Notes under the pieces: generated by a model | Told to the model about the DNA's origin: nothing | The model's database searches: none | The model's input: the letters and a program-made list of their open reading frames with translations, nothing else | Position numbers and translations under genes: made by a program | NCBI GenBank assembly: GCA_023460795.1 | Contig: JAEWPC010000091.1 | Coordinates: 28,950 to 92,949 of the forward strand | From: Bacillota bacterium | Lineage (GTDB): Bacteria; Bacillota; Bacilli; Paenibacillales; Paenibacillaceae | Direction: 5' to 3' | DNA length: 64,000 nt | Shown: positions 36,401 to 44,907 of the stretch, piece after piece | How the letters are laid out: each line of letters opens with the position of its first letter | How positions within the stretch are numbered: the first letter of the stretch is position 1

Positions 36401-37973
36401 TCTCTGCTGTGACGACGAGCGTGATCGAGGTGGTCGAAACCGAGCCTCCCGAGGAAACGAGAGGAATGGTTACTTCATTACCGCTAGTAATCGATTGTCC
36501 CCCTGCTATCTTCACGGTAGCATGGGCATCGGCTAACGTAGGCTTAACAATGACTTTCCCCGTCGTATTCGGTACGGTAATCGTGTAAGTATTGTCCGGT
36601 AAATTCGGTTGTCCGAACGGAATCATATTCGCATTGGAATCCGGCAAGCGCACGATTAAACCGCTTAAGTTCGCATTGCCGGACAGCACAGGCACTTGAC
36701 TCGGCGTCGGAGAAGGGGTCGGAGACACCGACGGCGACGGAGAAGCGCTGCTCTGCGCTGCCTTAGTCTCTTCTTGACGCCGATTGGCGTCCGCTCTTAG
36801 GCGATTTTTCTCCGCTTCGCTCAACTGGCTCTCGTACTTCTCTTGCGCTTGTTTCTTCTTCGCTTCCGCCGCTTCCTGAGCCGCTTTCTCTTTCGCTTTG
36901 CGCTCTTCTTCAAGCTTGCGGATCGTATCCTCGAGCTTCTTGCGCTCCGATTCTTCCTTCGCTTTGCGCTCCGCTTCACGCTTGGCTAGCGCCTCTTCCT
37001 TCTTGCGCTGGACCTCTTGCTTGGCCTTCTCGGCCTCGGTCAGCTGCAGGCTGCTCTTGGTCAAGTCCACTTTAAAACCGGTTTGATTGCCGGCTTCTTC
37101 GATGAGTTGGTTCATACGCTCTTGAGTAATGAGCCCGGTCTCGACCGCTTGCGTGACGAGAGCGCCCAGCAGGTTCTGCGTATTGTTCTTAAAACGCTCG
37201 AGATCCGCGTTCGTGCCTCCGATTTCCTTAGGCACTTCGCCGTTCTCGTAACGCTGAACATATTGTTCGTTCTCCGCGGTAATATCCTTCGCGCCTTGAA
37301 TGATCGCTTTGACGATCTCGGCATCCCCTTGCTGCATCAGCGTCTCGAGATCGGCGGGAGCGATCGTAACGTCCGAGCCGTCTGCTCCATCCTTCGTAAT
37401 GAGAGCGTTCTGCGTCGGATACACGTTCTGCGACTGGCCGCCTCCGGCGGTCGACGTCGTCTGAACGACGCCCGCTGCGACCATCAGATTCGTTGCCCCC
37501 GTATTCGGGTTAACCGCTACAAGCAAGTGGGTGCCGCGGACGCCCATGACGGCCGTCGGCGTCTCCAGCGTGAACTGGTCTTCCTTGTTCGTGATCGATT
37601 TGACGTCGACCCATGCCGTACCGCTCCACATGCTGACTTTGGTCGTCGTCCCTTTCTTATTCGACAGCTTGGAGAACGTCAGCTTCGCATTCGAGGCGAC
37701 GGTCATCTTATCGTCCTCGCTCGTTCCGTTGGCGAACTGTAGCACGGCGGAGCCTCCCGAGCCTACGGCCAGCACGTCTCCCTCGTTCAAGCTCATTTTG
37801 GCGAATGCCGTAAACTCTTTAGACCCGCCGGCCTTCTTCACTTTAACGGTGCCCTTAAGCTCCTTGATAACGGCAACCCTTGTCGAAGCCGCGGCTACCT
37901 CCTTCGAGAACGATCCCAATAGCGGCAATACCGCCATTAAGATCGCGAGCCAATAAATAAGTCCCTTGCGCAT
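33408..37973 (-). CDS. Giant secreted FecR-domain protein with helical stalk and cadherin-like repeats (copy 2), 1521 aa
   Basis: Tandem paralogue of the gene at 28612. By hand count residues 1-407 differ at about 17 positions (about 96% identity: signal peptide, FecR, helical stalk), after which similarity falls sharply; the linker is Pro/Ser-rich (SPSPSVSPTPSPTPS) and the repeats have their own sequences, apart from scattered motifs such as NTYTITVPNTTG-VIVKPTL. Start placed at the second of two ATG codons, matching copy 1, eight bases from AGGAGG. No surface anchor seen. Probably an extracellular adhesin or matrix protein; the ligand is unknown. Confidence 0.9.
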   Translation of the reverse strand: MRKGLIYWLAILMAVLPLLGSFSKEVAAASTRVAVIKELKGTVKVKKAGGSKEFTAFAKMSLNEGDVLAVGSGGSAVLQFANGTSEDDKMTVASNAKLTFSKLSNKKGTTTKVSMWSGTAWVDVKSITNKEDQFTLETPTAVMGVRGTHLLVAVNPNTGATNLMVAAGVVQTTSTAGGGQSQNVYPTQNALITKDGADGSDVTIAPADLETLMQQGDAEIVKAIIQGAKDITAENEQYVQRYENGEVPKEIGGTNADLERFKNNTQNLLGALVTQAVETGLITQERMNQLIEEAGNQTGFKVDLTKSSLQLTEAEKAKQEVQRKKEEALAKREAERKAKEESERKKLEDTIRKLEEERKAKEKAAQEAAEAKKKQAQEKYESQLSEAEKNRLRADANRRQEETKAAQSSASPSPSVSPTPSPTPSQVPVLSGNANLSGLIVRLPDSNANMIPFGQPNLPDNTYTITVPNTTGKVIVKPTLADAHATVKIAGGQSITSGNEVTIPLVSSGGSVSTTSITLVVTAENGTTKPYTIVVTRQASILNSSVWIPGIELFNPEQAVYNLDSVPSDTEQLPLDFGSQVTNRDIVVTNNGVQVERSEGLKDRFDVPLVAGANKIEISVTSYIANTVASLADFSILGVIQPGAPITQTYTINVTRRAQASTTDILSFSIGESQVNDTIIDYEQHYVFIEVPKGSSLLLPANFELSPGAVAYTWNGVNDWNERASGEYQSFDGPVVYRISAEDGMFTDWLVYVHYPSEVHGIQIAYGDGEYLSAVPVGDFEYVAHVHADIGTNRLHLYPYGIYFMTNVYQLVDGDRVWLENGADLPVDEVTGNIVEGWYDFIFSVDEGGGETIELELHVWVGDDMPEPFMGFNVVTDSQVQSGAAYYDSDSLFVELAEYEGNIRFRPSLLPEDVQLDAMLLTSYDDTLEVLQLNNGYYSIGTERLGNRMIAVLSSEGRKWAYQVQFIPEYDPELYGIAFFAMANGEYFQIGAIDIDESGSGSFNVLEEYLSQDIYVLPQFVNHTYGTKVAINGETLPSSEELKYRVAEFSGAMTIPISLTSPSGKFSHQYTIDLGVAESGPSAPPQLGLVKIYNMNNGDSLPIEIDDLMNAIYDPIYLSPPNPPTMNLGLELAPVGNGQSIEVFQGDEQIFPTNGKYPFSYSGSNVTLTINVTSAEGDDSKGYTLVVSPYSITNAGITNLKVGDYYVLYSAATGWDYYYVIPEVEGGQQQFALNDLTFGIASNASATVKLNGSTDGVTYDEQQFNYDFVLNNVDSNLISIEVTAETGNKETYNLYVVKNHSPHNLVLDNINLSTQSGAYGSGGFYSNITKSYWYSPNGNLAKEVESITIEPEYGNGSEGVHSKVYAEDGTELTADGNGKFGATGLHFGHNSFTIDVYEPENKYYQEYLYNVWRDGIIEVWDADGMDLLASNSYAASNNIELTIPFDTTRLTFKTVLNSPAATIIAKYKVGENEYVEFSDFGDGSYSSEFLFDQSTDTIVLEIHQPNTQYYTYTIHLVRAEQ

Positions 37974-38115
37974 CATAATATCCTCCTAATATTTAAAAAG
38001 CATTTTCGCTCATCAAATCGAACTCACTCCCTCTCATTCTACAGGAAAGTTCCACCATAATTCGATACAAAAAAGAGAAAAGCGACAATTATTGTCGAAT
38101 AATTACGCGCAGATC

Positions 38116-38152
38116 AAAAAAGCGCGCAAAGCTGTTTCCAGCTCGCACGCTT
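38116..38152 (-). terminator. Terminator of the ThuA-like gene
   Basis: Stem AAGCGTGCGAGCTG pairs with CAGCTTTGCGCGCTT (minus strand) and runs into TTTTTT. It lies 16 bp past the stop. Confidence 0.8.
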
Positions 38153-38168
38153 ATTTGTGAAATTATAC

Positions 38169-38912
38169 CTATTTCTTCCCTTTAATCGGTTCGATCGAAG
38201 GTACCGCATGCCCGTAACGCGGGTAAGTCGACTCTCCCTTAGGCGCAGCCCAGCGAACCGCATTCGAGATGACGCGGCGCACCTTGTCGTTGTGGTACGT
38301 CGGGAACGTCTCGTGGCCCGGCCGGAAGTAGAAAATACGTCCGAGTCCTCGCGTGTAGCAGCAGCCGCTCCGGAACACTTCCCCGCCCTCGAACCAGCTG
38401 ACCATGACGAGCTCGTCCGGTTCCGGAATATCGAAATGCTCGCCGTACATTTCCTCTTCCGGCAGCTCGATGTACTCACCGATGCCTTCGGCGATCGGAT
38501 GACCCGGCTTGACGACCCAGATCCGTTCCTTCTCGTCGGCTTCGCGCCATTTGAGGTCGCAGGACGTGCCCATGAGCTTCTTGAATATTTTCGAAAAATG
38601 CCCGGAGTGAAGCACGATAAGCCCCATTCCCTTGAGTACCCGTTGGTATACTCGCTCCACGATTTCGTCGCTTACGTCTCCATGCGCGAGATGGCCCCAC
38701 CACGTCAGCACGTCTGTATCGTTAAGCACTTCTTCGGTCAGTCCGTGCTCCGGATCGTCAAGCAGAGCGAACCGGATTTCGAATTGATCGGTTCCGAGCC
38801 CTTCGGCGATCGCGGCATGCATGCCGTTCGGATAAATGCTTGCGACTTTGTCGTTCTGCTTCTCGTGTCGATATTCGTTCCATATCGTGACTTTGATTTT
38901 ACGGTTGGTCAT
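38169..38912 (-). CDS. ThuA-like (trehalose utilization) protein, 247 aa
   Basis: ThuA/glutamine-amidotransferase-like fold: IKVTIWNEYRHEK, DVLTWWGHLAHGDVSDEIVE, GLIVLHSGHFSKIFKKLMG and RIFYFRPGHETFPTY are its marks. Family members act in oxidation or epimerisation of sugars (3-keto-disaccharide pathways), but the reaction is not well defined. Start at the ATG at 38912, nine bases from GAGGGAG; an in-frame TTG at 38921 touches the ribosome site. Divergent from an AraC regulator across 197 bp in which I see no clear operator. Confidence 0.88.
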   Translation of the reverse strand: MTNRKIKVTIWNEYRHEKQNDKVASIYPNGMHAAIAEGLGTDQFEIRFALLDDPEHGLTEEVLNDTDVLTWWGHLAHGDVSDEIVERVYQRVLKGMGLIVLHSGHFSKIFKKLMGTSCDLKWREADEKERIWVVKPGHPIAEGIGEYIELPEEEMYGEHFDIPEPDELVMVSWFEGGEVFRSGCCYTRGLGRIFYFRPGHETFPTYHNDKVRRVISNAVRWAAPKGESTYPRYGHAVPSIEPIKGKK

Positions 38913-39109
38913 GAGCGACAACTCCCTCGTTTTCCAGATGGTCTACTTCCCCTAGTATAGTCAATCATACACTTCCCCAACAATGGCTGCATGCGCACTT
39001 TTTTTACGCTTTTCTGCTATTTTGTCCGATTATACAACGATTGATATTTAACTTTTAATACGCTATTCTGTTATAAAGCCCATACACACGCAGCCGAGGA
39101 GCCGAGCGA

Positions 39110-40030
39110 ATGTATCCGGAATTACGCAACGAGCACGTCATCTATCAGAACCCGTTCCTGGCGATACGAATATGGCAGATCGATGGGGAAATCCGCCACC
39201 GCGTGACCGAAGAGACGAAGAAACAGCTGGAACTGGAGTGGCGGCAGAAAAGATACGTTAAATGGCATTATCACAAAGAAGTCGAATTTCTCCTCATCCT
39301 GCGGGGAGAGCTTACCGTATTCTGCCCGGACGAACAGCTCGTCCTGAAGGAAGGGGATATCGGACTGTTCGGGTCGAACGAGCCCCACCATTCGCTGCAG
39401 ACGGACGCGGAGCTCAGCTACCTCGTTTTCCAGATCGATCTGCATCAATACTGGGATCAAAGCACGCTCGGCAGCATGCGCCACTTCGCCGAAGTGATTC
39501 GTCCGCTCAGCGCCCTCAACTATATTTACCAGAACAATGCCGAAGTACGCAGGAAGACCGCCGCTTTGATCAAGGATATTCATCAAGAGATGAACGACAA
39601 GCGGATCGGGTACGAGCTGGCCGTCTCTTCCCAGATCAAGAACATCTTGCTGCTGCTACTGCGCAACGATACCGAATCCAAGCTGCATTACAGCGACAGC
39701 GGCCTCCTCGACCGGATGCAGCCCGCCCTCGATTACGTCGACAAGCATTTGGGGGAGAAGCTGACGATCGAGACGCTGAGCCGGAAGATGAACATGAGCT
39801 ATACGTATTTCATTAAACAATTCAAGGCGGCCGTCGGCATGCCGTTCACCGATTACGTGACGTACAAGAGAATCAAAAAAGCCGAGCAGCAGCTGCTGAC
39901 CGGCAACGCGAGCATCGCGGAAATCGCCGAATCCGTCGGCATGACGAATCTCGGGCACTTCTACGACATGTTCCGACGCATCAACCATTGCACGCCCAGA
40001 CAATTCAAAGACCGTCTCGATCCCAGCTGA
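39110..40030 (+). CDS. AraC-family regulator with N-terminal cupin domain, 306 aa
   Basis: The cupin sensor (about 50-130; KWHYHKEVEFLLILRGELTV, SNEPHHSLQTDAE) is followed by the double AraC helix-turn-helix at about 205-305 (LGEKLTIETLSRKMNMSYTY, ASIAEIAESVGMTNLGHFYD). Sugar-responsive activators have this build. It likely controls the divergent ThuA gene. The 114 bp after its stop hold no convincing terminator. Confidence 0.93.
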   Translation: MYPELRNEHVIYQNPFLAIRIWQIDGEIRHRVTEETKKQLELEWRQKRYVKWHYHKEVEFLLILRGELTVFCPDEQLVLKEGDIGLFGSNEPHHSLQTDAELSYLVFQIDLHQYWDQSTLGSMRHFAEVIRPLSALNYIYQNNAEVRRKTAALIKDIHQEMNDKRIGYELAVSSQIKNILLLLLRNDTESKLHYSDSGLLDRMQPALDYVDKHLGEKLTIETLSRKMNMSYTYFIKQFKAAVGMPFTDYVTYKRIKKAEQQLLTGNASIAEIAESVGMTNLGHFYDMFRRINHCTPRQFKDRLDPS

Positions 40031-40144
40031 GCGCCGGGTCGGACGGTCTTCGTCGTTAAGTCGTTTAGTCACTATTTACCATACGGATTACTGTAACCTT
40101 TGCTTTGTCGCTCCCGTCATATACAACGTAATCGCCAAGCTCAA

Positions 40145-40615
40145 TTACAATACTCTGCGAGCCGTAACGTAAAGGTTCTTCCAGTAGCTAGAGTTGATGT
40201 TGGACAGCACGACGCCCTTGTTCGTCGCGTTAAGCATATGACCGTTGCCGGCGTAAATGCCGACATGGCTAATTCCGCCGCCCCCGGTACGGAAGAAAAT
40301 AAGATCTCCCACGCTCAGATATGCTTTGTCGACTTTTTCGCCCATATAGGCTTGAGCGGTCGAAGTCCGCGGCAACCAAACGCCTAGTTTGCCGAAAATG
40401 TACTGCGTGTAAGAGGAACAATCGAACGTGTCCGTCGAACCCGGATTCGAACCGTATAAATAAGGCGTTCCTATGTAATTTTTGCCGATGGATATAAGCG
40501 AAAGGGACTTCTCCGTAGCTGCGCTCGCTTGCTCTGCCGTGCCGAATGCTGCCGAAGTGAACCCTGCAACGGCGATGAGTCCCGTCAATAATGCTCTAGC
40601 TGCGAATTTCTTCAT
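40145..40615 (-). CDS. Secreted NlpC/P60 peptidoglycan endopeptidase, 156 aa
   Basis: Signal peptide (1-33, ASA-A), then a bare catalytic NlpC/P60 domain with Cys66 (TFDCSSYT), His117 (ISHVGIY) and Asn129 in the third catalytic position. No LysM or SH3 domain, so it may rely on charge for wall binding. Cuts stem-peptide bonds (D-Glu to diamino acid). Starts at ATG behind GGGAGG. The 279 bp upstream show no other gene. Confidence 0.93.
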   Translation of the reverse strand: MKKFAARALLTGLIAVAGFTSAAFGTAEQASAATEKSLSLISIGKNYIGTPYLYGSNPGSTDTFDCSSYTQYIFGKLGVWLPRTSTAQAYMGEKVDKAYLSVGDLIFFRTGGGGISHVGIYAGNGHMLNATNKGVVLSNINSSYWKNLYVTARRVL

Positions 40616-40894
40616 GGATGGACTGCCTCCCGATCGATATCATCATTATTGTCTTATTCGTCTGGAGTTAATATACCACAGCCATAATCCCCTATTTGTT
40701 TCCAAGGTGAACCCTATTCGCCGCCTCCCAACGCCTCAAAGCGCTTTCTTAGAATCACATTAGAAGTTTCTCATAGGCCGCCTTTGCCGAAAATAGCAAC
40801 ATAACGCATCTTTATGCCAACTACGTGCATCCTCTCCGCCTGATCCGTGTGGTAATCTCTGGGTGAGACGAACCTGGAAGGAAGGCGATTAACG

Positions 40895-41737
40895 ATGCGC
40901 ACGACCTCATACTTATCCGTTAGCACTTGGAGTCTGCATCGACTGCTCGGCCCGCTTCGCTGGACGGCGTGGAATGCCGCGACAGGCGCGCACGAGACGC
41001 ATATCGAAGAGCAACCGCAAGCGCACGCGCTGCTGGAATTGCCCGCGGAAGCCGCACGGCGCGGCTATCGGGCAATCGAGGTGTGCCATTTTCATTTTCC
41101 ACGGACGGATGCCGATTACTTGGCGGAGCTTCGAGCCGCTTTCGAAGCGGCTGACGTCAGCTTCGACACGCTGCTGCTCGATTACGGCGACTTGACGTCA
41201 ACCGACGAACGGCGCCGCGACGCCGACGCCGCGTTCATTCGCAGCTGGATCGACATCGCCGCGCAAGCCGGCGCACGGCAAATTCGCGTCGTCGCGGGCG
41301 AAGCTTCGCCAACGGACGGCGCTGCGATCGCGCAATCGGCTCAGGCGCTCGCCGAGTTGGCCGGATATGCCGCGCCGCTGGGCGTGCGGATCATTACCGA
41401 GAACTTCAAGGCGTTAACGTCGACCGGGGACGGCTGTTTGCGCTTGCTCGGGCAGACGGGCGATACGGTTGGCATGATAACCGACTTCGGCAACTTCAAA
41501 GGCCCCGCCAAGTATGACGAGATCGCCGCGATCGCGCCGCGCAGCGTCTCCGTACATGCCAAAGCGGCCTATGACGACGCGGGCTTGCCGGACGTTCCGG
41601 AATTCGTCCGTTGCCTGGAAGCCGCCAAGACCGCCGCATTCACAGGCGCTTATGTGCTTATTTACGACGGTCCCGGCGACATGTGGGAAGGACTCGAGCG
41701 CATTAAGCGCATCGTGACGCCTTACGTCTCGGCATGA
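40895..41737 (+). CDS. Sugar phosphate isomerase/epimerase-like TIM barrel (AP endonuclease family 2), 280 aa
   Basis: TIM-barrel with the xylose-isomerase-like pattern: YRAIEVCHFHFPR, QIRVVAGEA, GVRIITENF (metal Glu), GMITDFGNFKG (metal Asp) and SVHAKAAYD (metal His). Such enzymes isomerise or epimerise sugars or inositols; substrate not decidable. Monocistronic, behind GGAAGG. Followed by degenerate repeats. Confidence 0.85.
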   Translation: MRTTSYLSVSTWSLHRLLGPLRWTAWNAATGAHETHIEEQPQAHALLELPAEAARRGYRAIEVCHFHFPRTDADYLAELRAAFEAADVSFDTLLLDYGDLTSTDERRRDADAAFIRSWIDIAAQAGARQIRVVAGEASPTDGAAIAQSAQALAELAGYAAPLGVRIITENFKALTSTGDGCLRLLGQTGDTVGMITDFGNFKGPAKYDEIAAIAPRSVSVHAKAAYDDAGLPDVPEFVRCLEAAKTAAFTGAYVLIYDGPGDMWEGLERIKRIVTPYVSA

Positions 41738-41783
41738 GGCTGGGGAACCGAATATGCCGCCTTGATCCAGAGGAAGCTCGTCC

Positions 41784-41966
41784 CTGCACGAAATACAGTT
41801 AGATCGCCTATAATCGCTATTTCAAGCTTAATACATGCACCAAATACATCTTTACTACCTCGTACACCGACAATGTCTTTCTTTTCTTCCGAACTAGATG
41901 CACTTCGTGCAGATAATCAACTATGGTGCACCTGAACTGCCGAAGTAATGTACTACATGCAGTTAT
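41784..41966. repeat. Degenerate repeats with AACTG/CAGTT-type arms, site A
   Basis: TGCACGAAATACAGTTA at 41785 and TGCACCAAATACATCTTTA at 41836 are 51 bp apart; later pieces (GTGCACCTGAACTGC at 41936; ACTACATGCAGTTATCT at 41952) belong to the same family as the repeats at 49949-50157. Non-coding; the rest of 41738-42032 shows no gene. Confidence 0.6.
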
Positions 41967-42032
41967 CTGTGTACCGAAAGCATATATGAGCGGCTCCCTG
42001 AACGGGAGCCTCTTCGTCGTTGCTGTTAGGGA

Positions 42033-42062
42033 TTGACAGCGTTCGCAGCGGAATGGTAATAT
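42033..42062 (+). promoter_or_regulatory. Promoter of the ABC-2 exporter operon
   Basis: TTGACA at 42033-42038 and TAATAT at 42057-42062, spacing 18 bp, 60 bp before the ATPase start. A small hairpin GGCTCCC/GGGAGCC at 41992-42010 precedes it. Confidence 0.65.
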
Positions 42063-42121
42063 CTTCTCCCTGTCTCTTCCAAGAGCCGGGCAGCCTTTCA
42101 AACCATCTTAGGAGGTTCTGA

Positions 42122-42925
42122 ATGATCACGGTCAACGGAATTAACAAATCGTTCAAGGTGGCGAAGCGGACCGCGGGAGTCGGCAGCGCGTTCAAGGCGC
42201 TGTTCCGCCGCGAGTATACGGACGTCTCCGCGCTCACCGACCTCTCCTTCTCGATCGGGCAAGGGGAAATCGTCGGCTATATCGGACCGAACGGCGCCGG
42301 CAAGTCAACGACGATCAAAGTCATGAGCGGCATTCTCGTCCCCGACAGCGGCACCTGCAGCATTATGGGCTATACGCCATGGCTGGATCGCGTCAAGTAC
42401 GTCAAGCACATCGGCGTCGTCTTCGGACAGCGCTCGCAGCTATGGTGGGACGTGCCGGTCATCGATTCGTTCGAGCTGCTGCGCGATATTTACGACGTTC
42501 CCGAGCAAGAGTACAGAGGCAACTTGACGCTACTAACGGAGACGCTCGATCTAAGCGGACTGCTGGGCACGCCCGTCCGGCAGCTCAGCCTCGGACAGCG
42601 AATGCGGTGCGAGCTGGCGGCGTCGCTGCTGCATAGCCCGAGCATACTATTCCTTGACGAGCCTACGATCGGCCTCGACGCCGTCTCTAAGCTAGCCGTA
42701 CGAGACTTCATTAAAGTCATCAATAAGGAAAAGGGCGTAACCGTCATTCTGACGACGCACGACATGAACGATATCGAGGCGCTAGCCCAGCGCATCCTGC
42801 TGATCGGCAAAGGCCGGCTGCTGTACGACGGCGGCGTGGAGGAGCTAAGAGGGAGATACGCGGCGGATAACGCTTCGATCGAGGAAGTCATCGTACAGAT
42901 GTATAAGGAGTACCAAATCTCATGA
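42122..42925 (+). CDS. ABC-2 type exporter ATPase, 267 aa
   Basis: Walker A GPNGAGKST, signature LSLGQRMRCELAA, Walker B ILFLDEPTIGLD and switch THDMND. N-terminus (ITVNGINKSFKV) and length fit the ATPases that pair with DUF990-type permeases. Starts at ATG after AGGAGG. First of three overlapping genes; the substrate of the exporter is unknown, and no drug-synthesis genes are near. Confidence 0.93.
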   Translation: MITVNGINKSFKVAKRTAGVGSAFKALFRREYTDVSALTDLSFSIGQGEIVGYIGPNGAGKSTTIKVMSGILVPDSGTCSIMGYTPWLDRVKYVKHIGVVFGQRSQLWWDVPVIDSFELLRDIYDVPEQEYRGNLTLLTETLDLSGLLGTPVRQLSLGQRMRCELAASLLHSPSILFLDEPTIGLDAVSKLAVRDFIKVINKEKGVTVILTTHDMNDIEALAQRILLIGKGRLLYDGGVEELRGRYAADNASIEEVIVQMYKEYQIS

Positions 42926-43725
42926 AGGCGTACGTATCGATCTTTAAGCTCCGGATGGCTAACGGGATGCAGTATCGGGTCGCGGCGCTGGCGGGCGTCA
43001 CGACGCAGCTGTTCTTCGGCCTTATTTTCATCATGATTCTTGTAGCCTTCTATCGTCATAACGGTGCCGAAATGCCGATCAGTCTCCCCCAACTGGCCGC
43101 CTACATATGGCTTCAGCAAGCTTGTCTGTCGCTCATCATGTTATGGTTCAGGGATAACGAGCTGTTCCAGCTCATCACGACCGGTAACATTGCCTACGAG
43201 TTATGCCGGCCGACGAACATCTACGGCTTCTGGTTCTCCAAGCTTCTCGCCATGCGATTGTCGAGCGCCATTCTGCGATGCTTCCCCGTCCTCCTCATCG
43301 CGTTCCTGCTGCCCGAGCCTTATCGTATGTCGCTGCCACCAAGCCCGGTCCATCTGATTCTGTTCGTCGTCGCGTTAATACTCGGCCTGTTCATCCTCGT
43401 CGCTATCTCCATGCTGATCTACATCTCCACGTTCCTTACGATGTCGCCGACGGGGTCGCTGCTAGTATTCGCCATATTAGGCGAATTTCTCGCCGGGCTT
43501 ACGGTTCCGATTCCGTTATTCCCCGGCTGGCTGCAGAATATTATCTTCGCGCTGCCGTTCCACTGGACGGCTGATTTTCCGTTCCGGGTCTACTCCGGCC
43601 ACATCTCGGCCCATGACGCATGGATGAGCTTTCCGCAGCAACTCGCGTGGATCGCCATTCTCGTCGGCTTTGGGATGTTCGCGATGCGAGCGGCGCTCAG
43701 GCGCGTCGTCGTGCAGGGAGGTTGA
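42922..43725 (+). CDS. ABC-2 permease (DUF990/ABC2_membrane_6 type), first subunit, 267 aa
   Basis: Six membrane helices; FKLRMANGMQYRVAALAGVT at the N-terminus and LCRPTNIYGFWFSKLLAMRL in the first cytoplasmic loop are typical. Overlaps the ATPase by four bases. Forms a heterodimer with the next gene product. Confidence 0.9.
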   Translation: MKAYVSIFKLRMANGMQYRVAALAGVTTQLFFGLIFIMILVAFYRHNGAEMPISLPQLAAYIWLQQACLSLIMLWFRDNELFQLITTGNIAYELCRPTNIYGFWFSKLLAMRLSSAILRCFPVLLIAFLLPEPYRMSLPPSPVHLILFVVALILGLFILVAISMLIYISTFLTMSPTGSLLVFAILGEFLAGLTVPIPLFPGWLQNIIFALPFHWTADFPFRVYSGHISAHDAWMSFPQQLAWIAILVGFGMFAMRAALRRVVVQGG

Positions 43726-43730
43726 GCGGA

Positions 43731-44525
43731 ATGAAGCTATTCGGCAAATATTGCGTCATTTTATTCAAATCGCAGCTGCAATATCGCGCTTCGTTCCTGC
43801 TGCTGTCGGCGGGGCAATTCCTCATTCCGCTCACCAGCTTGGCGGGGTTGTATTTCCTCTTCGAGCGGTTCGGGAATATCGAGGGCTGGAGCTTCTATGA
43901 AGTGGCGCTAATCTTCGCGGTCATTCATATGACGTTCGCGCTCAGCGAATGCTTGTCGCGGGGATTCGATATGTTCTCTACGTTGGTCGTGAACGGGGAA
44001 TTCGACCGGCTTCTCGTCCGCCCCCGCAGCACAGTGCTGCAGGTACTCGGCTCCAAGTTCGAATTTACCCGTATCGGAAGACTGCTGCAAAGCGCGATCG
44101 TGCTGGGGTGGGCGATCAGCGGATTGTCCGTGGAGTGGACGGTGTGGAAGGTTATCGTGCTCATGCTGATGGTCGCCAGCGGGGCGGTCATCTTCACCGG
44201 CATCTTCATGATCATGGCGGCGCTAAGTTTCTGGACGATACAGGGGCTCGAAGTCGCCAACGTGTTCACGGACGGCGGACGCGAGATGTCCCAATACCCG
44301 ATCTCGATCTATCAGAAGTGGATTACTCGGTTCTTCACCTTCGTCATCCCGTTCGGCTGCGTCAACTACTTGCCGCTCCTATATATTCTGGGGAGGACGG
44401 AGGACGGCAGCGAGGGCGTCAGCTTCCTGTACTCTCTCGCTCCGCTTGCCGGCTTCGTCTTCCTCGTGCCGTGCCTGCTCGTATGGCGTTTCGGAGTGCG
44501 GCATTATCGCTCGACGGGGTCTTGA
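43731..44525 (+). CDS. ABC-2 permease (DUF990/ABC2_membrane_6 type), second subunit, 264 aa
   Basis: Six membrane helices; the N-terminus KYCVILFKSQLQYRASFLLL and the loop EFDRLLVRPRSTVLQVLGSK fit the second subunit of this exporter class. Start at the ATG at 43731, eight bases from GGAGG, five bases after the preceding stop. Its 3' end runs into a tandem repeat array. Confidence 0.9.
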   Translation: MKLFGKYCVILFKSQLQYRASFLLLSAGQFLIPLTSLAGLYFLFERFGNIEGWSFYEVALIFAVIHMTFALSECLSRGFDMFSTLVVNGEFDRLLVRPRSTVLQVLGSKFEFTRIGRLLQSAIVLGWAISGLSVEWTVWKVIVLMLMVASGAVIFTGIFMIMAALSFWTIQGLEVANVFTDGGREMSQYPISIYQKWITRFFTFVIPFGCVNYLPLLYILGRTEDGSEGVSFLYSLAPLAGFVFLVPCLLVWRFGVRHYRSTGS

Positions 44526-44532
44526 GCGAAGT

Positions 44533-44860
44533 CGCCGAAATCCGGCGCCTCGAACGAATTAGTGACACCGCGTGTTCTTATTTAGCTCACATCCGGTACC
44601 TCGAATGAATTAGTGACACCACGTGCTCTTATTTCGCCGAAATCCGGTACCTCGAATGAATTAGTGATACCACGTGTTCTTATTTAGCTGAAATCCGGTA
44701 CCTCGAATGAATTAGTGATACCACGTGTTCTTATTTAGCTGAAATCCGGTACCTCGAATGAATTAGTGACACCACGTGTTCTTATTTAGCTGAAATCCGG
44801 TACCTCGAATGAATTAGTGACACCACGTGTTCTTATTTCGCCGAAATCCAGTACCTCGAA
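44533..44860. repeat. Tandem array, seven copies of a 51-bp unit
   Basis: TCCGG marks recur at 44541, 44592, 44643, 44694, 44745, 44796 and 44847, exactly 51 bp apart. The unit runs GGTACCTCGAATGAATTAGT then GACACCACGTGTTCTTATTT and carries two palindromes, GGTACC and CACGTG. Copies vary mainly in TTAGCTGA versus TTCGCCGA. The array fills the gap between convergent genes, up to the terminator. Confidence 0.95.
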
Positions 44861-44863
44861 CTA

Positions 44864-44893
44864 CAAAAAGCACGCCAACAGGCGTGCTTTTTG
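44864..44893. terminator. Bidirectional terminator
   Basis: CAAAAAGCACGCC/GGCGTGCTTTTTG with loop AACA, a perfect 13-bp stem with A-run and T-run. Serves the ROK kinase gene (minus) and the exporter operon (plus). Confidence 0.9.
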
Positions 44894-44907
44894 TTTCCCC
44901 TATATTC

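Noticed and set aside
42122..44525. Antibiotic biosynthesis or resistance island
   Set aside because: The exporter is of a generic ABC-2 type and no biosynthetic genes are near.
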